Of a stretch of 64,000 nucleotides of DNA, positions 33,330 to 41,526 are shown piece after piece (position 1 is the stretch's first letter; every line of letters begins with the position of its first letter). The notes beneath the pieces were generated by a model. That model ran no database searches, had not been told where the DNA came from, and was given only the letters and a program-made list of their open reading frames with translations. Source of the DNA: Halosaccharopolyspora lacisalsi (GTDB taxonomy: Bacteria; Actinomycetota; Actinomycetes; Mycobacteriales; Pseudonocardiaceae); assembly GCF_014137975.1 (NCBI RefSeq), contig NZ_JACGWZ010000006.1, forward strand, positions 248,001 to 312,000. Direction: 5' to 3'. The position numbers and the translations under genes were made by a program.

Positions 33330-34199
33330 TCAGGTCACCGTGTTCTTGACCTGCTTGGCGGCCTTCTTGAGCATGCCCTCCTCGGAGTAGGTGGCGTAGA
33401 GGTGGTCCTCGGGCTTGGGGGCGCTGGCCATACCACCGAGCGGTTCGGGATTGGCGTTGTACTGGAACTCGTGGTTGCCGTCCGGGGCGGTACCGCCGGC
33501 CCATCCGCCCTGGTCGGAGCTCTCGCCGTCGGACAGGTGCCAGAGACTGGAGGCGTGTTCGCGGTGCTCCTCGTCGAGCAGGTCGTCGGGCACGACGGTG
33601 TCTTCGACGCCGTCCTTCTTGAGCTCCTCGATCGCGGCGAGCCACTGGTTCTGGTGCATGGTGTCGCGGGCGAGGTTGAACTTGAGCATGTCCTTGACCC
33701 CGGGGTCGTCGGTCATGTGGTACAGCCGCGCGGTTTGCAGCCGTCCCTGCGCCTCGGCGGTGAGGTTGGCGCGGAAGTCCGCGAGCAGGTTGCCGCTGGC
33801 GATGATGTACCGCCCGTTCCACGGATAACCGTTCGAGTCCGACGGCAACGCTCCGCCGCCACCGACGATGGCCTGCTGGAAGTCCATCCCTCCCACCACC
33901 GCGGCCAGGGCCGGGTCCTGGACGGCCTTGGCCGTCTGATCGGAGGGGGCGCCTTCGAGCAGCCGCGCGACCATCGTGGACAACATCTCGACGTGCCCGA
34001 TCTCCTCGGTCGCGATATCCATGATCATGTCCTTGTACTTGCCCTCGATGCGGCAGTTCCACCCCTGGAACAGGTACTGCATGGTCACGGTCATCTCGCC
34101 CCAGGCTCCCCCGATGAGCTCCTGGAGCTTGTGCGCGTAGACCGCGTCGGGCTGCTCCGGCTTGGCCTCGTACTGCAACCGCTTGGTGTGGTAGAACAC
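33330..34199 (-). CDS. Manganese (non-heme) catalase
   Basis: 289 residues from GTG 34199, which has GGAAGGAAA upstream and gives the family's normal start FYHTKRLQYEAKP. The di-manganese ligand motifs are visible: E35 in GGAWGEMTVTMQYLFQGW and E66/H69 in ATEEIGHVE; the second set lies in the ANLTAEAQGRLQTARLY and RDTMHQNQW segments. It converts hydrogen peroxide to water and oxygen in the cytosol. The C-terminal tail is variable and polar, as in many actinobacterial copies. Transcribed alone or after the GNAT gene (141-base gap). Confidence 0.93.
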   Translation of the reverse strand: MFYHTKRLQYEAKPEQPDAVYAHKLQELIGGAWGEMTVTMQYLFQGWNCRIEGKYKDMIMDIATEEIGHVEMLSTMVARLLEGAPSDQTAKAVQDPALAAVVGGMDFQQAIVGGGGALPSDSNGYPWNGRYIIASGNLLADFRANLTAEAQGRLQTARLYHMTDDPGVKDMLKFNLARDTMHQNQWLAAIEELKKDGVEDTVVPDDLLDEEHREHASSLWHLSDGESSDQGGWAGGTAPDGNHEFQYNANPEPLGGMASAPKPEDHLYATYSEEGMLKKAAKQVKNTVT

Positions 34200-34340
34200 G
34201 ATGTTTCCTTCCGGTCGAAAAGGGATTTCGTGTACTCCGAATTCCCACATCGCCTCGTCGTTACACAGCGGTTTTAGTGGCGCGCCCTCCGTGCACGCCT
34301 CCGCTGCCGGCCGGGTGCTCGGTACCGCCGCCTCGCGCGC

Positions 34341-34862
34341 TCACCGCGCGGTGTCGCCCACCGGCCGTCCGACGAGGACGACGTCCTGGATCACACCGTC
34401 CAGGTCGGCCACGCCCGGCAGACGCCCCCACTCCCGGAATCCGTGAGCGAGGAAGAGCCCGATGCTGGTCTCGTTGCCGGCGAGGATGGTGGTGGCCAGG
34501 GTCCGCACCCCCAGCTTCGGGGCGTGCGCGATCGCCTCGCCCAGCAGGTGGGCGCCCTGGCCCCGGCCCCGGTGGTCGGGGTGGAGGTACACGGCGAGGT
34601 CGGCGGTCACGTCGTACCCGCGCCGGCCGTTGAGGAAGGGTTCGAAGGACAGGTACCCGGTCACCGTTCGAGGGGAGCCCGTCTCGTGGCCGACCCAGAT
34701 GGGGCGGTGATCGGGACGCGAGGTGTCGAACCACTCCTGCCGGGAGGCGACGCTGACCGGTTCCAGGTCGCAGGTGCTGGTCCTGTTCGGGATCGCGGAG
34801 TTGTAGATGTCGACGATCGCGGGCAGGTCCTCGGCGGTGGCGAGGCGATGACCGTAGGGCAA
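34341..34862 (-). CDS. GNAT N-acetyltransferase (phosphinothricin acetyltransferase-like)
   Basis: 173 residues. N-terminal TAEDLPAIVDIYNSAI and the acetyl-CoA motif VYLHPDHRGRGQGAHLL are typical of the PAT/RimL side of the GNAT family. Start is TTG 34862 with AGGAG nine bases upstream. The acceptor may be an amine-bearing metabolite or antibiotic. It lies directly after a SPOUT-type methyltransferase gene and is probably co-transcribed with it (17-base gap). Confidence 0.85.
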   Translation of the reverse strand: MPYGHRLATAEDLPAIVDIYNSAIPNRTSTCDLEPVSVASRQEWFDTSRPDHRPIWVGHETGSPRTVTGYLSFEPFLNGRRGYDVTADLAVYLHPDHRGRGQGAHLLGEAIAHAPKLGVRTLATTILAGNETSIGLFLAHGFREWGRLPGVADLDGVIQDVVLVGRPVGDTAR

Positions 34863-34879
34863 GGGGCGCTCCTGTGTTC

Positions 34880-35389
34880 TCAGGCCGTGCGGAGGGTGTA
34901 GAGCGCGATGCCGGCCGCCACGCTCACGTTCAGCGAGTGCTTGTCGCCGTAGACGGGGATCTGCAGTAGCAGGTCGCAGCTCTCCCGGAGGGTGGGGTCG
35001 ATCCCGACGACCTCGTCGCCGAGCAGCAGCGCCACCTTCCGCGTCGGCGGGTAGTCGGAGAGGGCGACCGCGTGCGGATCGATCTCCAGGCCGGCCACCA
35101 CGTACCCCTGCTCGCGCAGCGAGTCCAGCAGCGCTTCCACGTCCGGGTGGCGCTCGAAGGGCATCGTGCGCTCCGCCCCCGCGGCGGCCTTGGCCAACGC
35201 CCGGGTCTGTCGAGCCTGCAACTTCTCGCTGCGCTCGTCACCGGGGTGGGCGGGGTAGGGCGTGAATCCGGTGACGTACACCGTGTCCACGGCGAAGACC
35301 TCGCCGGTGCGCAGCAGCGAGCCGACGTTGTGCACCGACCGCAGGTTGTGCGCGATCACCACGATGCTGCGTTGCTGGTTGGTGTTCAC
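34880..35389 (-). CDS. TrmH-family (SpoU) RNA 2'-O-methyltransferase
   Basis: 169 residues, near the minimum size for SPOUT enzymes. The three motifs are in order: HNLRSVHNVGSLLRT, then VALLLGDEVVGID, then KHSLNVSVAAGIALY, which together form the trefoil-knot SAM site. It methylates a ribose in tRNA or rRNA; the target nucleotide is not predictable. ATG 35389. The gene is divergent to the GGDEF-EAL gene at 35560. Confidence 0.92.
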   Translation of the reverse strand: MNTNQQRSIVVIAHNLRSVHNVGSLLRTGEVFAVDTVYVTGFTPYPAHPGDERSEKLQARQTRALAKAAAGAERTMPFERHPDVEALLDSLREQGYVVAGLEIDPHAVALSDYPPTRKVALLLGDEVVGIDPTLRESCDLLLQIPVYGDKHSLNVSVAAGIALYTLRTA

Positions 35390-35452
35390 AGCGGTGGAAG
35401 CTTACCCGCCGTGGCTCCGTCCTCCTGACTGCCTGCTGCTGAATCCCGAACG

Positions 35453-35462
35453 TGTTCGAACA
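35453..35462. promoter_or_regulatory. Perfect palindrome in the divergent promoter region
   Basis: TGTTCGAACA is self-complementary and lies between the methyltransferase and GGDEF-EAL genes. It resembles, but does not match, the inverted half-sites of actinobacterial LexA boxes. Confidence 0.25.
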
Positions 35463-35559
35463 GTCACACAGAGAGAGGAGAATTCGGCCGAACGGGGCGG
35501 TAACGTTGTAGTTGGCATTACTCTCACGGTGCCCTGAAGGAACGGCGGAGGCAGTCGAC

Positions 35560-37647
35560 ATGGAGCATGGGCCGAGGGCCTTCGAGAACCACGGGGTCGA
35601 GGTTGCGCAGGCCGGCGCGGCGAAGGCCCTCGCCGCCGAGGACATGCGCGAGTACGCGATCTTCGCGCTCGACGCGGACGGCAACGTGTCCAGCTGGAAC
35701 GCCGGGGCCGAACGGGTGAAGGGCTACCGGAGCGACGAGATCATCGGTAAGCACTTCTCCTGCTTCTACCCCGCAGGCGCGGTTGCTGTCGGGTATCCGG
35801 ACTGGGAACTGGAGCAAGCCGCCGCGAACGGGTTCTTCATCGACCGGGGTTGGCGTGTGCGCAGGGACGGGGAGCGCTTCTGGGCCCACGTGGTGATCAC
35901 GGCCCAGCGGACTCCCGCCGGGGAGCTGGACGGCTTCATCAAGGTGACCCGGGACGAGAGCGAGGCGAACGTACGTCAGCAGCGGTCGCGGCGCCAGTTC
36001 GCCGACTTGTTCGAGCTCGCCTCCTCGGGGATCGCGCTGCTGGACGACGGGGGCAATTTCCTCGACGCCAACGGCGCGCTGGGCGACCTGCTCGGGTACC
36101 GGCTGTCCGAGCTGTGGGCCAAGACCGATCGCGACCTCCTGCACCCCCGCGACGGGGGCGACGGACTCCTTCCCAGCACGTCCGGCCCCGCGTCCGGAGG
36201 TGTCGACGAGCCGATTCCGCACCGCATGTTGGTGCGCTCCGACGGTGAGCTGGTGCTGTGCCAGGTCTCCAGCAGGGCTTCCGTGCGCGATGACGGGAGC
36301 CGTTCCTGGCTGGCGGTCTTCCACGACGTCACCGAGCAGGTTCGCCAGGCCGAGGTGCTGCGCCACGAGGCCACCCACGACGACATGACGGGGCTGCTCA
36401 ACCGCAGGGGTTTCGAGGAGCTGCTGTCCTCGCTGCTCGGCGCGGACAGCGCCGACCTCGCCGTGCTGTTCTGCGACCTGGACAACTTCAAGCGCGTCAA
36501 CGACTCGCTCGGCCACGAGGCGGGGGACGAGCTGCTCGTGGCCGTGGCCGAGCGGCTCACCACCGAGCTCCCGCCGAAGTGCACACCCGCCCGCTTCTAC
36601 GGGGACGAATTCGTGATCGTCTGCTCCCACCCGGGCTCCCCCGACGAACTCGAAACCCTCACGCGGGCAGTCGACGATCTCTTCCGCATCGCTGTGCCCC
36701 TGCGCGGGCGGATGGTGCACCTTTCGGCCTCCGTCGGTGCGACGACGGCAGTGGACTCCGGCGCGAGCGTCGGAGATCTGTTGCAGTCCTCCGAGGCGGC
36801 GATGCTGGGGAAACGGCGAATCGAGCAGGGGCAACGCGTCGATTCCATCCGTTCGGACGGTGACCAGCTGGCGCTCGAGGAGGACCTGCGAGCGGCGATC
36901 GAACGTGATCGCCTGGATCTGCACTACCAGCCCATCGTCGCCAACGACGGTTCGGTCATCATCGCGGAGGCGCTGCTGCGGTGGACCCACCCCGAACTCG
37001 GGTTGCTGACGCCGGACGTCGTGCTCGACGTGGCCGCGCAAGGCGGGCTGCTGGCGGACCTGGACCGGTGTGTTCTCCGGAGGGCGCTGCGCGAGTCGGC
37101 CGATTGGCAGGTTCCCGGGGAAAACCCGCTGTGCATCGCGGTCAACCTGGGCGGTCTTCGACCCGACCAGCCCGGTTTCGTCGCGGAAGTCCGCTCGATG
37201 ATCGACGACGAGGGAGTCGATCCCAATCGGGTGGTCCTGGAAATGCTCGAAACGGTGTTCTCCGAGTTGGGATCCCAACCGCGTCGAGCGATGACCGAGC
37301 TGGTCGACCTCGGAGTGCGGTTCGCCATCGACGACTTCGGTACCGGCTACTCCTCGCTCGCCCGGCTCAAGGAGCTTCCCGCTCAGATCGTCAAGCTCGA
37401 CAGGAAGTTCGTCGCGGGAGTGGGCACGGAGGTCACGGATCTGGGTATCAACCGAGCAGTGACGGAGCTGGTCCGCACGATGGGGAGCTTCTGCGTCGCG
37501 GAAGGGGTCGAGGAAGCCACCCAGCACCACCTGCTCCGCGCGATCGGCGTCGACGCCTACCAGGGCTACCTGTTCTCCGCTCCGCTGCCTCCGTCCGATT
37601 TCCGCGACTTCATCGCCGCCGCACCAGTACGGAGGCCACGGTCGTAG
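35560..37647 (+). CDS. PAS-PAS-GGDEF-EAL cyclic-di-GMP signalling protein
   Basis: 695 residues, soluble. PAS 1 (about 25-130, FALDADGNVSSWNAGAERVKGY), PAS 2 (148-260), GGDEF (270-420) and EAL (440-690). The cyclase signature reads RFYGDEF, so the first glycine is replaced by tyrosine; this domain is likely inactive as a cyclase and may bind GTP as a regulator. The EAL domain keeps EALLRW (470-474) and DDFGTGYSSLARLK with KLDRKF, so phosphodiesterase activity is likely. It would hydrolyse cyclic di-GMP in response to a PAS-sensed signal. ATG 35560 follows GCGGAGG. Confidence 0.9.
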   Translation: MEHGPRAFENHGVEVAQAGAAKALAAEDMREYAIFALDADGNVSSWNAGAERVKGYRSDEIIGKHFSCFYPAGAVAVGYPDWELEQAAANGFFIDRGWRVRRDGERFWAHVVITAQRTPAGELDGFIKVTRDESEANVRQQRSRRQFADLFELASSGIALLDDGGNFLDANGALGDLLGYRLSELWAKTDRDLLHPRDGGDGLLPSTSGPASGGVDEPIPHRMLVRSDGELVLCQVSSRASVRDDGSRSWLAVFHDVTEQVRQAEVLRHEATHDDMTGLLNRRGFEELLSSLLGADSADLAVLFCDLDNFKRVNDSLGHEAGDELLVAVAERLTTELPPKCTPARFYGDEFVIVCSHPGSPDELETLTRAVDDLFRIAVPLRGRMVHLSASVGATTAVDSGASVGDLLQSSEAAMLGKRRIEQGQRVDSIRSDGDQLALEEDLRAAIERDRLDLHYQPIVANDGSVIIAEALLRWTHPELGLLTPDVVLDVAAQGGLLADLDRCVLRRALRESADWQVPGENPLCIAVNLGGLRPDQPGFVAEVRSMIDDEGVDPNRVVLEMLETVFSELGSQPRRAMTELVDLGVRFAIDDFGTGYSSLARLKELPAQIVKLDRKFVAGVGTEVTDLGINRAVTELVRTMGSFCVAEGVEEATQHHLLRAIGVDAYQGYLFSAPLPPSDFRDFIAAAPVRRPRS

Positions 37648-37819
37648 GCGGGTGGAGCGGGCGCCTCAAGTGACGGTGTTCAGCGACCGGATGCGGGACC
37701 GGTCCGGCACCCCACGCTGCTGACCCACAGCCATCGCGGTGCCGGACTCGGCAGCTGCCCACCGCAAGGCCGTCGACGGGGGAGCGCCCGACGAGCGTTC
37801 GAAATTCGAACACCGCACC

Positions 37820-38553
37820 GTGCGTGTCACCGCTGCACTGACCGAATCCCGAGGGGTCCCTTCACCCCCGCCTCCTCGAACTGGATGTGCCGCGTCGGGT
37901 GAGGTCCTCGTGCGAATGGTCGGATCCGGCGTGTGCCACACCGACCTGATCGTCCGCGACCAGTGGTACCCGGTGCCGCTGCCGGCCGTGCTCGGTCACG
38001 AGGGTTCGGGGGTCGCGGAATCCGTCGGTGACGGCGTCACCTGTGTCGCTCCCGGCGATCAAGTCGTGCTCACCTTCAACTCGTGCGGCGGCTGCCGCAC
38101 GTGCGTCCGGGGCCGCCCCACGTACTGCGACCATTTCTTCGAGTCCAACTTCGCGGGTTCGCGCGCCGATGGCAGTACGCCGCTGCACCGTGACGCGGGC
38201 GATGTGCACGGTGCCTTCTTCGGACAGTCGTCCTTCGCCACGCACGCGCTGGCCACCGAGCGCAACGCGGTGAAAGTGGATCCGAACGCGCCCCTGGAGC
38301 TGCTGGGGCCGCGGCGCTGGGTACCGAAGTCTCGATCGACATGTCCTCGCTGCTGTTCGGCCGCGGTGTGCGCGGCATCGTGGAGGGCGACAGCGTGCCT
38401 CGCGTGTTCATCCCCGAGCTCGTCGAGCTGTACCAGCAGGGCCGGTTCCCCATCGACAAGCTGATCAAGACCTACGCCTTCGAGGACATCAACCGGGCGG
38501 TGGAGGACTCCGAGCAGGGCGGCGCGCTCAAGCCCGTCCTGACTTTCTCCTGA
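37820..38553 (+). pseudogene. Zinc-dependent (aryl-)alcohol dehydrogenase, heavily decayed
   Basis: A GTG at 37820 opens VRVTAALTESRG. The next 25 codons need several frame changes to give FTPAS, ELDVPR and GEVLVRM. From there a good stretch runs through GSGVCHTDL (catalytic zinc), GHEGSGV, the structural zinc region CGGCRTCVRGRPTYC, and [15 protein letters not shown] to LELLGP. The next recognisable piece, in another frame, is [20 protein letters not shown] and the C-terminus [19 protein letters not shown]. In intact relatives about 120 residues carrying the NAD-binding Rossmann motif lie between, so roughly 360 bases are deleted at about 38310. The gene cannot encode an active enzyme. Confidence 0.9.
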
Positions 38554-38604
38554 GGACCGGAACCGTCGCGCCGGAGCACTGCGGTGCCCACGGAACTCCG
38601 GCCC

Positions 38605-39543
38605 TCATTTCGGGGCGACGCGCTCGGCGAGATCGTCGAGGACGAGGTTGGCCGCGATCGGTCCGAGCCCGAGGTACCAGAGGCCGTCGGAGACCTTCGA
38701 CGCCTTGCCGTCGCGGACGGCGCTGAGCGACTTCCACTGCACCGAGCGGGTCACCTCCTCCTGGTGGGCCTTGCCCCCGCTGCCGTAGGCGGCGTGGAAA
38801 AGCAGGTCGCCGTCGGCCTGGGAGACCAGCTCGCGACTGATCTTGGTGTACGTCTTGTCCACGCGCTGGTTGGGCGGACGCGAGAACCCGACGTCGGAGA
38901 GGATGGTGCCGATGAAGGAGCCCTTGCCGTAGAGCCGGATGGTGCCGCCGGAGAGGAATCGCACCATGCTGACCTCGGTCTTGCCGGGGTCACCGATTCG
39001 GGCGCCGATCGAGTCGGCCTTGGCCTGGTAGCGGTCGAGTATTCGCTGGGCCTGCTGCTTCTTGCCGAGTGCCTCGCCGGCGAGGCGGAGGTTCTGCTTC
39101 CAGGTCTTGCCGACCGTTTCGGAGAGCACGGTCGGTGCGATCCTGCTCAGCGTCTCGTACCGCTCGGCGTTTCGGACCTTGCTGGACAGGATCAGGTCCG
39201 GCTTCAGCTTGGTGATCTTTTCCAGGTCGGGGGATTTGATCGTGCCGACCATCGGCACGTCGCGGACCTTGTCTGCGAGATAGGGCTGGAGCGGGGAGCT
39301 GGAGGAGGGCCGCACCAGGCCGACCGGCTTGACTCCCAGTGAGAGTACGGCGTCGAGCTCGCCGGTGCCGAGCACCACGACACGTTGGGGAGTACCGGTG
39401 ATCGTGGTCTTACCCATGGCATGGGTGATGACGCGGCTTCCCGACTGCGAGTCCTGCTCCGGTGGGGAGGCCCCGCACGCGGAGACGAGGAGCAGGGTCA
39501 GCAGCGCGGCCACTGCGGTGAGGGCATGGCGGGCGCGGGTCAT
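38605..39543 (-). CDS. Siderophore-binding lipoprotein of an ABC transporter (FepB/FhuD class)
   Basis: 312 residues. Signal peptide with lipobox VSACG, then a periplasmic-binding-protein type III fold: RVVVLGTGELDAVLSLGVKPVGL, KPDLILSSKVRNAERYETLSRIAPTV, and LYGKGSFIGTILSDVGFSRP, the family pattern for ferric-siderophore binders. It should bind a ferric siderophore outside the membrane; the permease and ATPase are not in the window. ATG 39543 follows GAGAGGA. An iron box lies 25 bases upstream, and the siderophore biosynthesis operon starts divergently, so it is probably the receptor for that product. Confidence 0.92.
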   Translation of the reverse strand: MTRARHALTAVAALLTLLLVSACGASPPEQDSQSGSRVITHAMGKTTITGTPQRVVVLGTGELDAVLSLGVKPVGLVRPSSSSPLQPYLADKVRDVPMVGTIKSPDLEKITKLKPDLILSSKVRNAERYETLSRIAPTVLSETVGKTWKQNLRLAGEALGKKQQAQRILDRYQAKADSIGARIGDPGKTEVSMVRFLSGGTIRLYGKGSFIGTILSDVGFSRPPNQRVDKTYTKISRELVSQADGDLLFHAAYGSGGKAHQEEVTRSVQWKSLSAVRDGKASKVSDGLWYLGLGPIAANLVLDDLAERVAPK

Positions 39544-39568
39544 GGTGTTTCCTCTCGTGCCGAAAAAG

Positions 39569-39587
39569 CATGGGAAGGCTAACCTAA
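39569..39587 (-). promoter_or_regulatory. Iron box (IdeR/DmdR) of the binding-protein gene
   Basis: Minus strand TTAGGTTAGCCTTCCCATG keeps the left arm of the consensus TWAGGTWAGSCTWACCTWA perfectly and loses part of the right arm. Position relative to the start suits iron-dependent repression. Confidence 0.8.
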
Positions 39588-39893
39588 TGAAGCTGGCTTG
39601 GCCAGGATCGCGAGATAGGTCACCCGGAAGGCGAAGCTTCGGGCGCACGCGCGCCGGGGGGACTTGATCGGCATCGACCGCGCAAGAACGGCCACTGTGG
39701 ATAGTCCTTGACCGGTGTGCTCAGTGCGGAAGATGCCCGGTTCGTTCCCGTGTCGCGCTTTCGGCTCGTTTCGGCGAGGAAGTCCGGCTTCGATCGAAGG
39801 GCGTGCGTCCTTGGCGCGTTGGCGCGTCGACGGCGCCGGGCGTGCCACGGCGCCCCTTGTGGCGATCAGCGACTGTCGTTATGGTGCTGTTAT
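39588..39893. other. Spacer between the two iron-controlled promoters
   Basis: About 300 bases with no convincing gene on either strand. Short frames here lack ribosome sites and recognisable products. Confidence 0.5.
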
Positions 39894-39912
39894 CAAGGTG
39901 AGGCAAACCTAA
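39894..39912 (+). promoter_or_regulatory. Iron box (IdeR/DmdR) of the siderophore operon
   Basis: CAAGGTGAGGCAAACCTAA matches the 19-base iron-box consensus at about 16 positions. It lies about 145 bases before the decarboxylase start, so the transcript probably has a leader of around 120 bases or more. Confidence 0.8.
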
Positions 39913-40056
39913 TTTATTCCCGTGATGATCCGCCCTCGAGCGGTGACCCTCCTCCGCGTTTCCGTCGAGCAGCCCCTGGACGAGTGTGTCTCCTCGCCCG
40001 CGGCCGAGGCCGAGCAGCGGGAACGTGGCAACCGGTACGAGAACGAGGTGAGATGC

Positions 40057-41526
40057 GTGACGGTCAGTGACCGGCTTGCGGGCGGCGTTGGAGGCCCGGA
40101 GCACCTGCGCCCGCTGCTCGCGACCGCGCTCGACGCGCTCGGAAAGGGCGCGGTGCAACGTGACGGTCCGCTGCCCGCCGGAGGCCCGGATGCGGTCACC
40201 CGCGCGGTGGCCGACGTCGGTGAGGCGTTGCCCTCCGGAGGAGTCGGAGAGCAGCAGGCGCTGTCCGAACTGGCCGAAGTCTTCACCGCGTCCGCCGTGG
40301 ACCCCGCCGACCCGGCCTGCGCCGCCCACCTGCACGCTCCGCCGCTCGCGGTCGCGGTCGCGGCGGACCTGGTGGCGAGCACGCTCAACTCCTCATTGGA
40401 CTCCTGGGACCAGGGCCCTTCGGGCACGGTCGTGGAGTCCTCCGTCCTGCGGGCACTGGCCGAGCTGGTCGGTTACCACCCGGACGCGGCGACCGGATCG
40501 ATCACCTCGGGAGGAACCGAGTCGAACCTCACCGGCCTGCTCCTCGCCCGGGAACACGCGCTGGGTGACGCGGCGGGCGTGGCTCCCGCCGCGTCGGGGA
40601 TGCGGGAGCGCGGGCCGATGCGGGTTTTCTGCTCCGCCGAGGCGCACTTCTCGGTGGCCCGGGCCGCCGGTGTCCTCGGGATCGGGGAGGACTCCGTGAT
40701 CGGAGTGCCGGTGGACGACCGACACCGCATGGACCCGGCTGCGCTGGAGTCCAGCATCGTCGAGGCGCGGGAGGCGGGCGAGGTGCCGATCGCCGTCGTG
40801 GCCACGGCGGGCACGACCGACCTGGGCGTGATCGATCCGCTCGTCGGGATCGCCGACGTCGCGGAGCGCACCGGGGTGTGGTTGCACGTCGACGCCGCCT
40901 ACGGCGGCGGGGCGCTGTTCTCCGAGCGGTTGACGCCGCTGCTGCGTGGCGTGCGGAGGGCCGACTCGGTGGCGCTCGACCTGCACAAGCTCGGGTGGCA
41001 ACCGGTCGCCGCCGGGGTGCTGCTCACCCGGGACCGTGCCCTGTTCGAACCGCTGGAGCGCCGCGTCGCCTACCTCAACACCGAGGACGACGAGGTGGCC
41101 GGTTACCGCGGCTTGCTGGGGCGCTCGTTGCGCACCACCCGTCGCCCGGACGCGTTCAAGATCGCTGTCACGTTGCGGGCACTGGGGCGCGACGGACTCG
41201 GCGAACTGGTCGACCGCTGCCACGACCTCGCCCGGCACGCGGCGTCCCACGTGAGCGCGCATCCGCGGCTGGAGCTGTACCGGGATCCGGTACTCACCAC
41301 CGTCGTGTTCCGCTACCTGCCCGAGCACGGCGATCCCGACGGCCGCAACGCGAAGCTGCGTCGACGACTGCTCGACAGCGGCCGAGCCGTCGTCGGCCGC
41401 ACGGAGTTCGGCGACGCGGTCTGGCTCAAACTCACCGTGCTCAACCCGCGGGCCACCGAGGCGGACATCGAGGCGCTGCTCGCCGACGTCGACGCGGCCG
41501 GACAGAAGGAGAAGGCCACGCCATGA
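40057..41526 (+). CDS. PLP-dependent amino-acid decarboxylase of siderophore biosynthesis (DesA/RhbB-like)
   Basis: 489 residues. Group II decarboxylase fold: substrate/PLP region SGGTESNLTGLLLAREHAL, the aspartate motif LHVDAAYGGGALF, and the PLP lysine in VALDLHKLGWQP. Family members in NIS clusters decarboxylate lysine (cadaverine), ornithine (putrescine) or 2,4-diaminobutyrate (1,3-diaminopropane); which one applies cannot be told. GTG 40057 has GAGGTGAG upstream. The stop overlaps the next start (ATGA), beginning a tightly coupled four-gene operon. Iron-box control is strongly suggested. Confidence 0.9.
   Translation: MTVSDRLAGGVGGPEHLRPLLATALDALGKGAVQRDGPLPAGGPDAVTRAVADVGEALPSGGVGEQQALSELAEVFTASAVDPADPACAAHLHAPPLAVAVAADLVASTLNSSLDSWDQGPSGTVVESSVLRALAELVGYHPDAATGSITSGGTESNLTGLLLAREHALGDAAGVAPAASGMRERGPMRVFCSAEAHFSVARAAGVLGIGEDSVIGVPVDDRHRMDPAALESSIVEAREAGEVPIAVVATAGTTDLGVIDPLVGIADVAERTGVWLHVDAAYGGGALFSERLTPLLRGVRRADSVALDLHKLGWQPVAAGVLLTRDRALFEPLERRVAYLNTEDDEVAGYRGLLGRSLRTTRRPDAFKIAVTLRALGRDGLGELVDRCHDLARHAASHVSAHPRLELYRDPVLTTVVFRYLPEHGDPDGRNAKLRRRLLDSGRAVVGRTEFGDAVWLKLTVLNPRATEADIEALLADVDAAGQKEKATP

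Noticed and set aside
34341-34862. GNAT as the missing siderophore acyltransferase
   Set aside because: It is a phosphinothricin-acetyltransferase-like gene on the other strand, more than 5 kb away, paired with an RNA methyltransferase and without an iron box.
35453-35462. LexA (SOS) box before the GGDEF-EAL gene
   Set aside because: TGTTCGAACA is palindromic but lacks the spaced TCGAAC-N4-GTTCGA layout of actinobacterial LexA sites; kept only as an unassigned palindrome.
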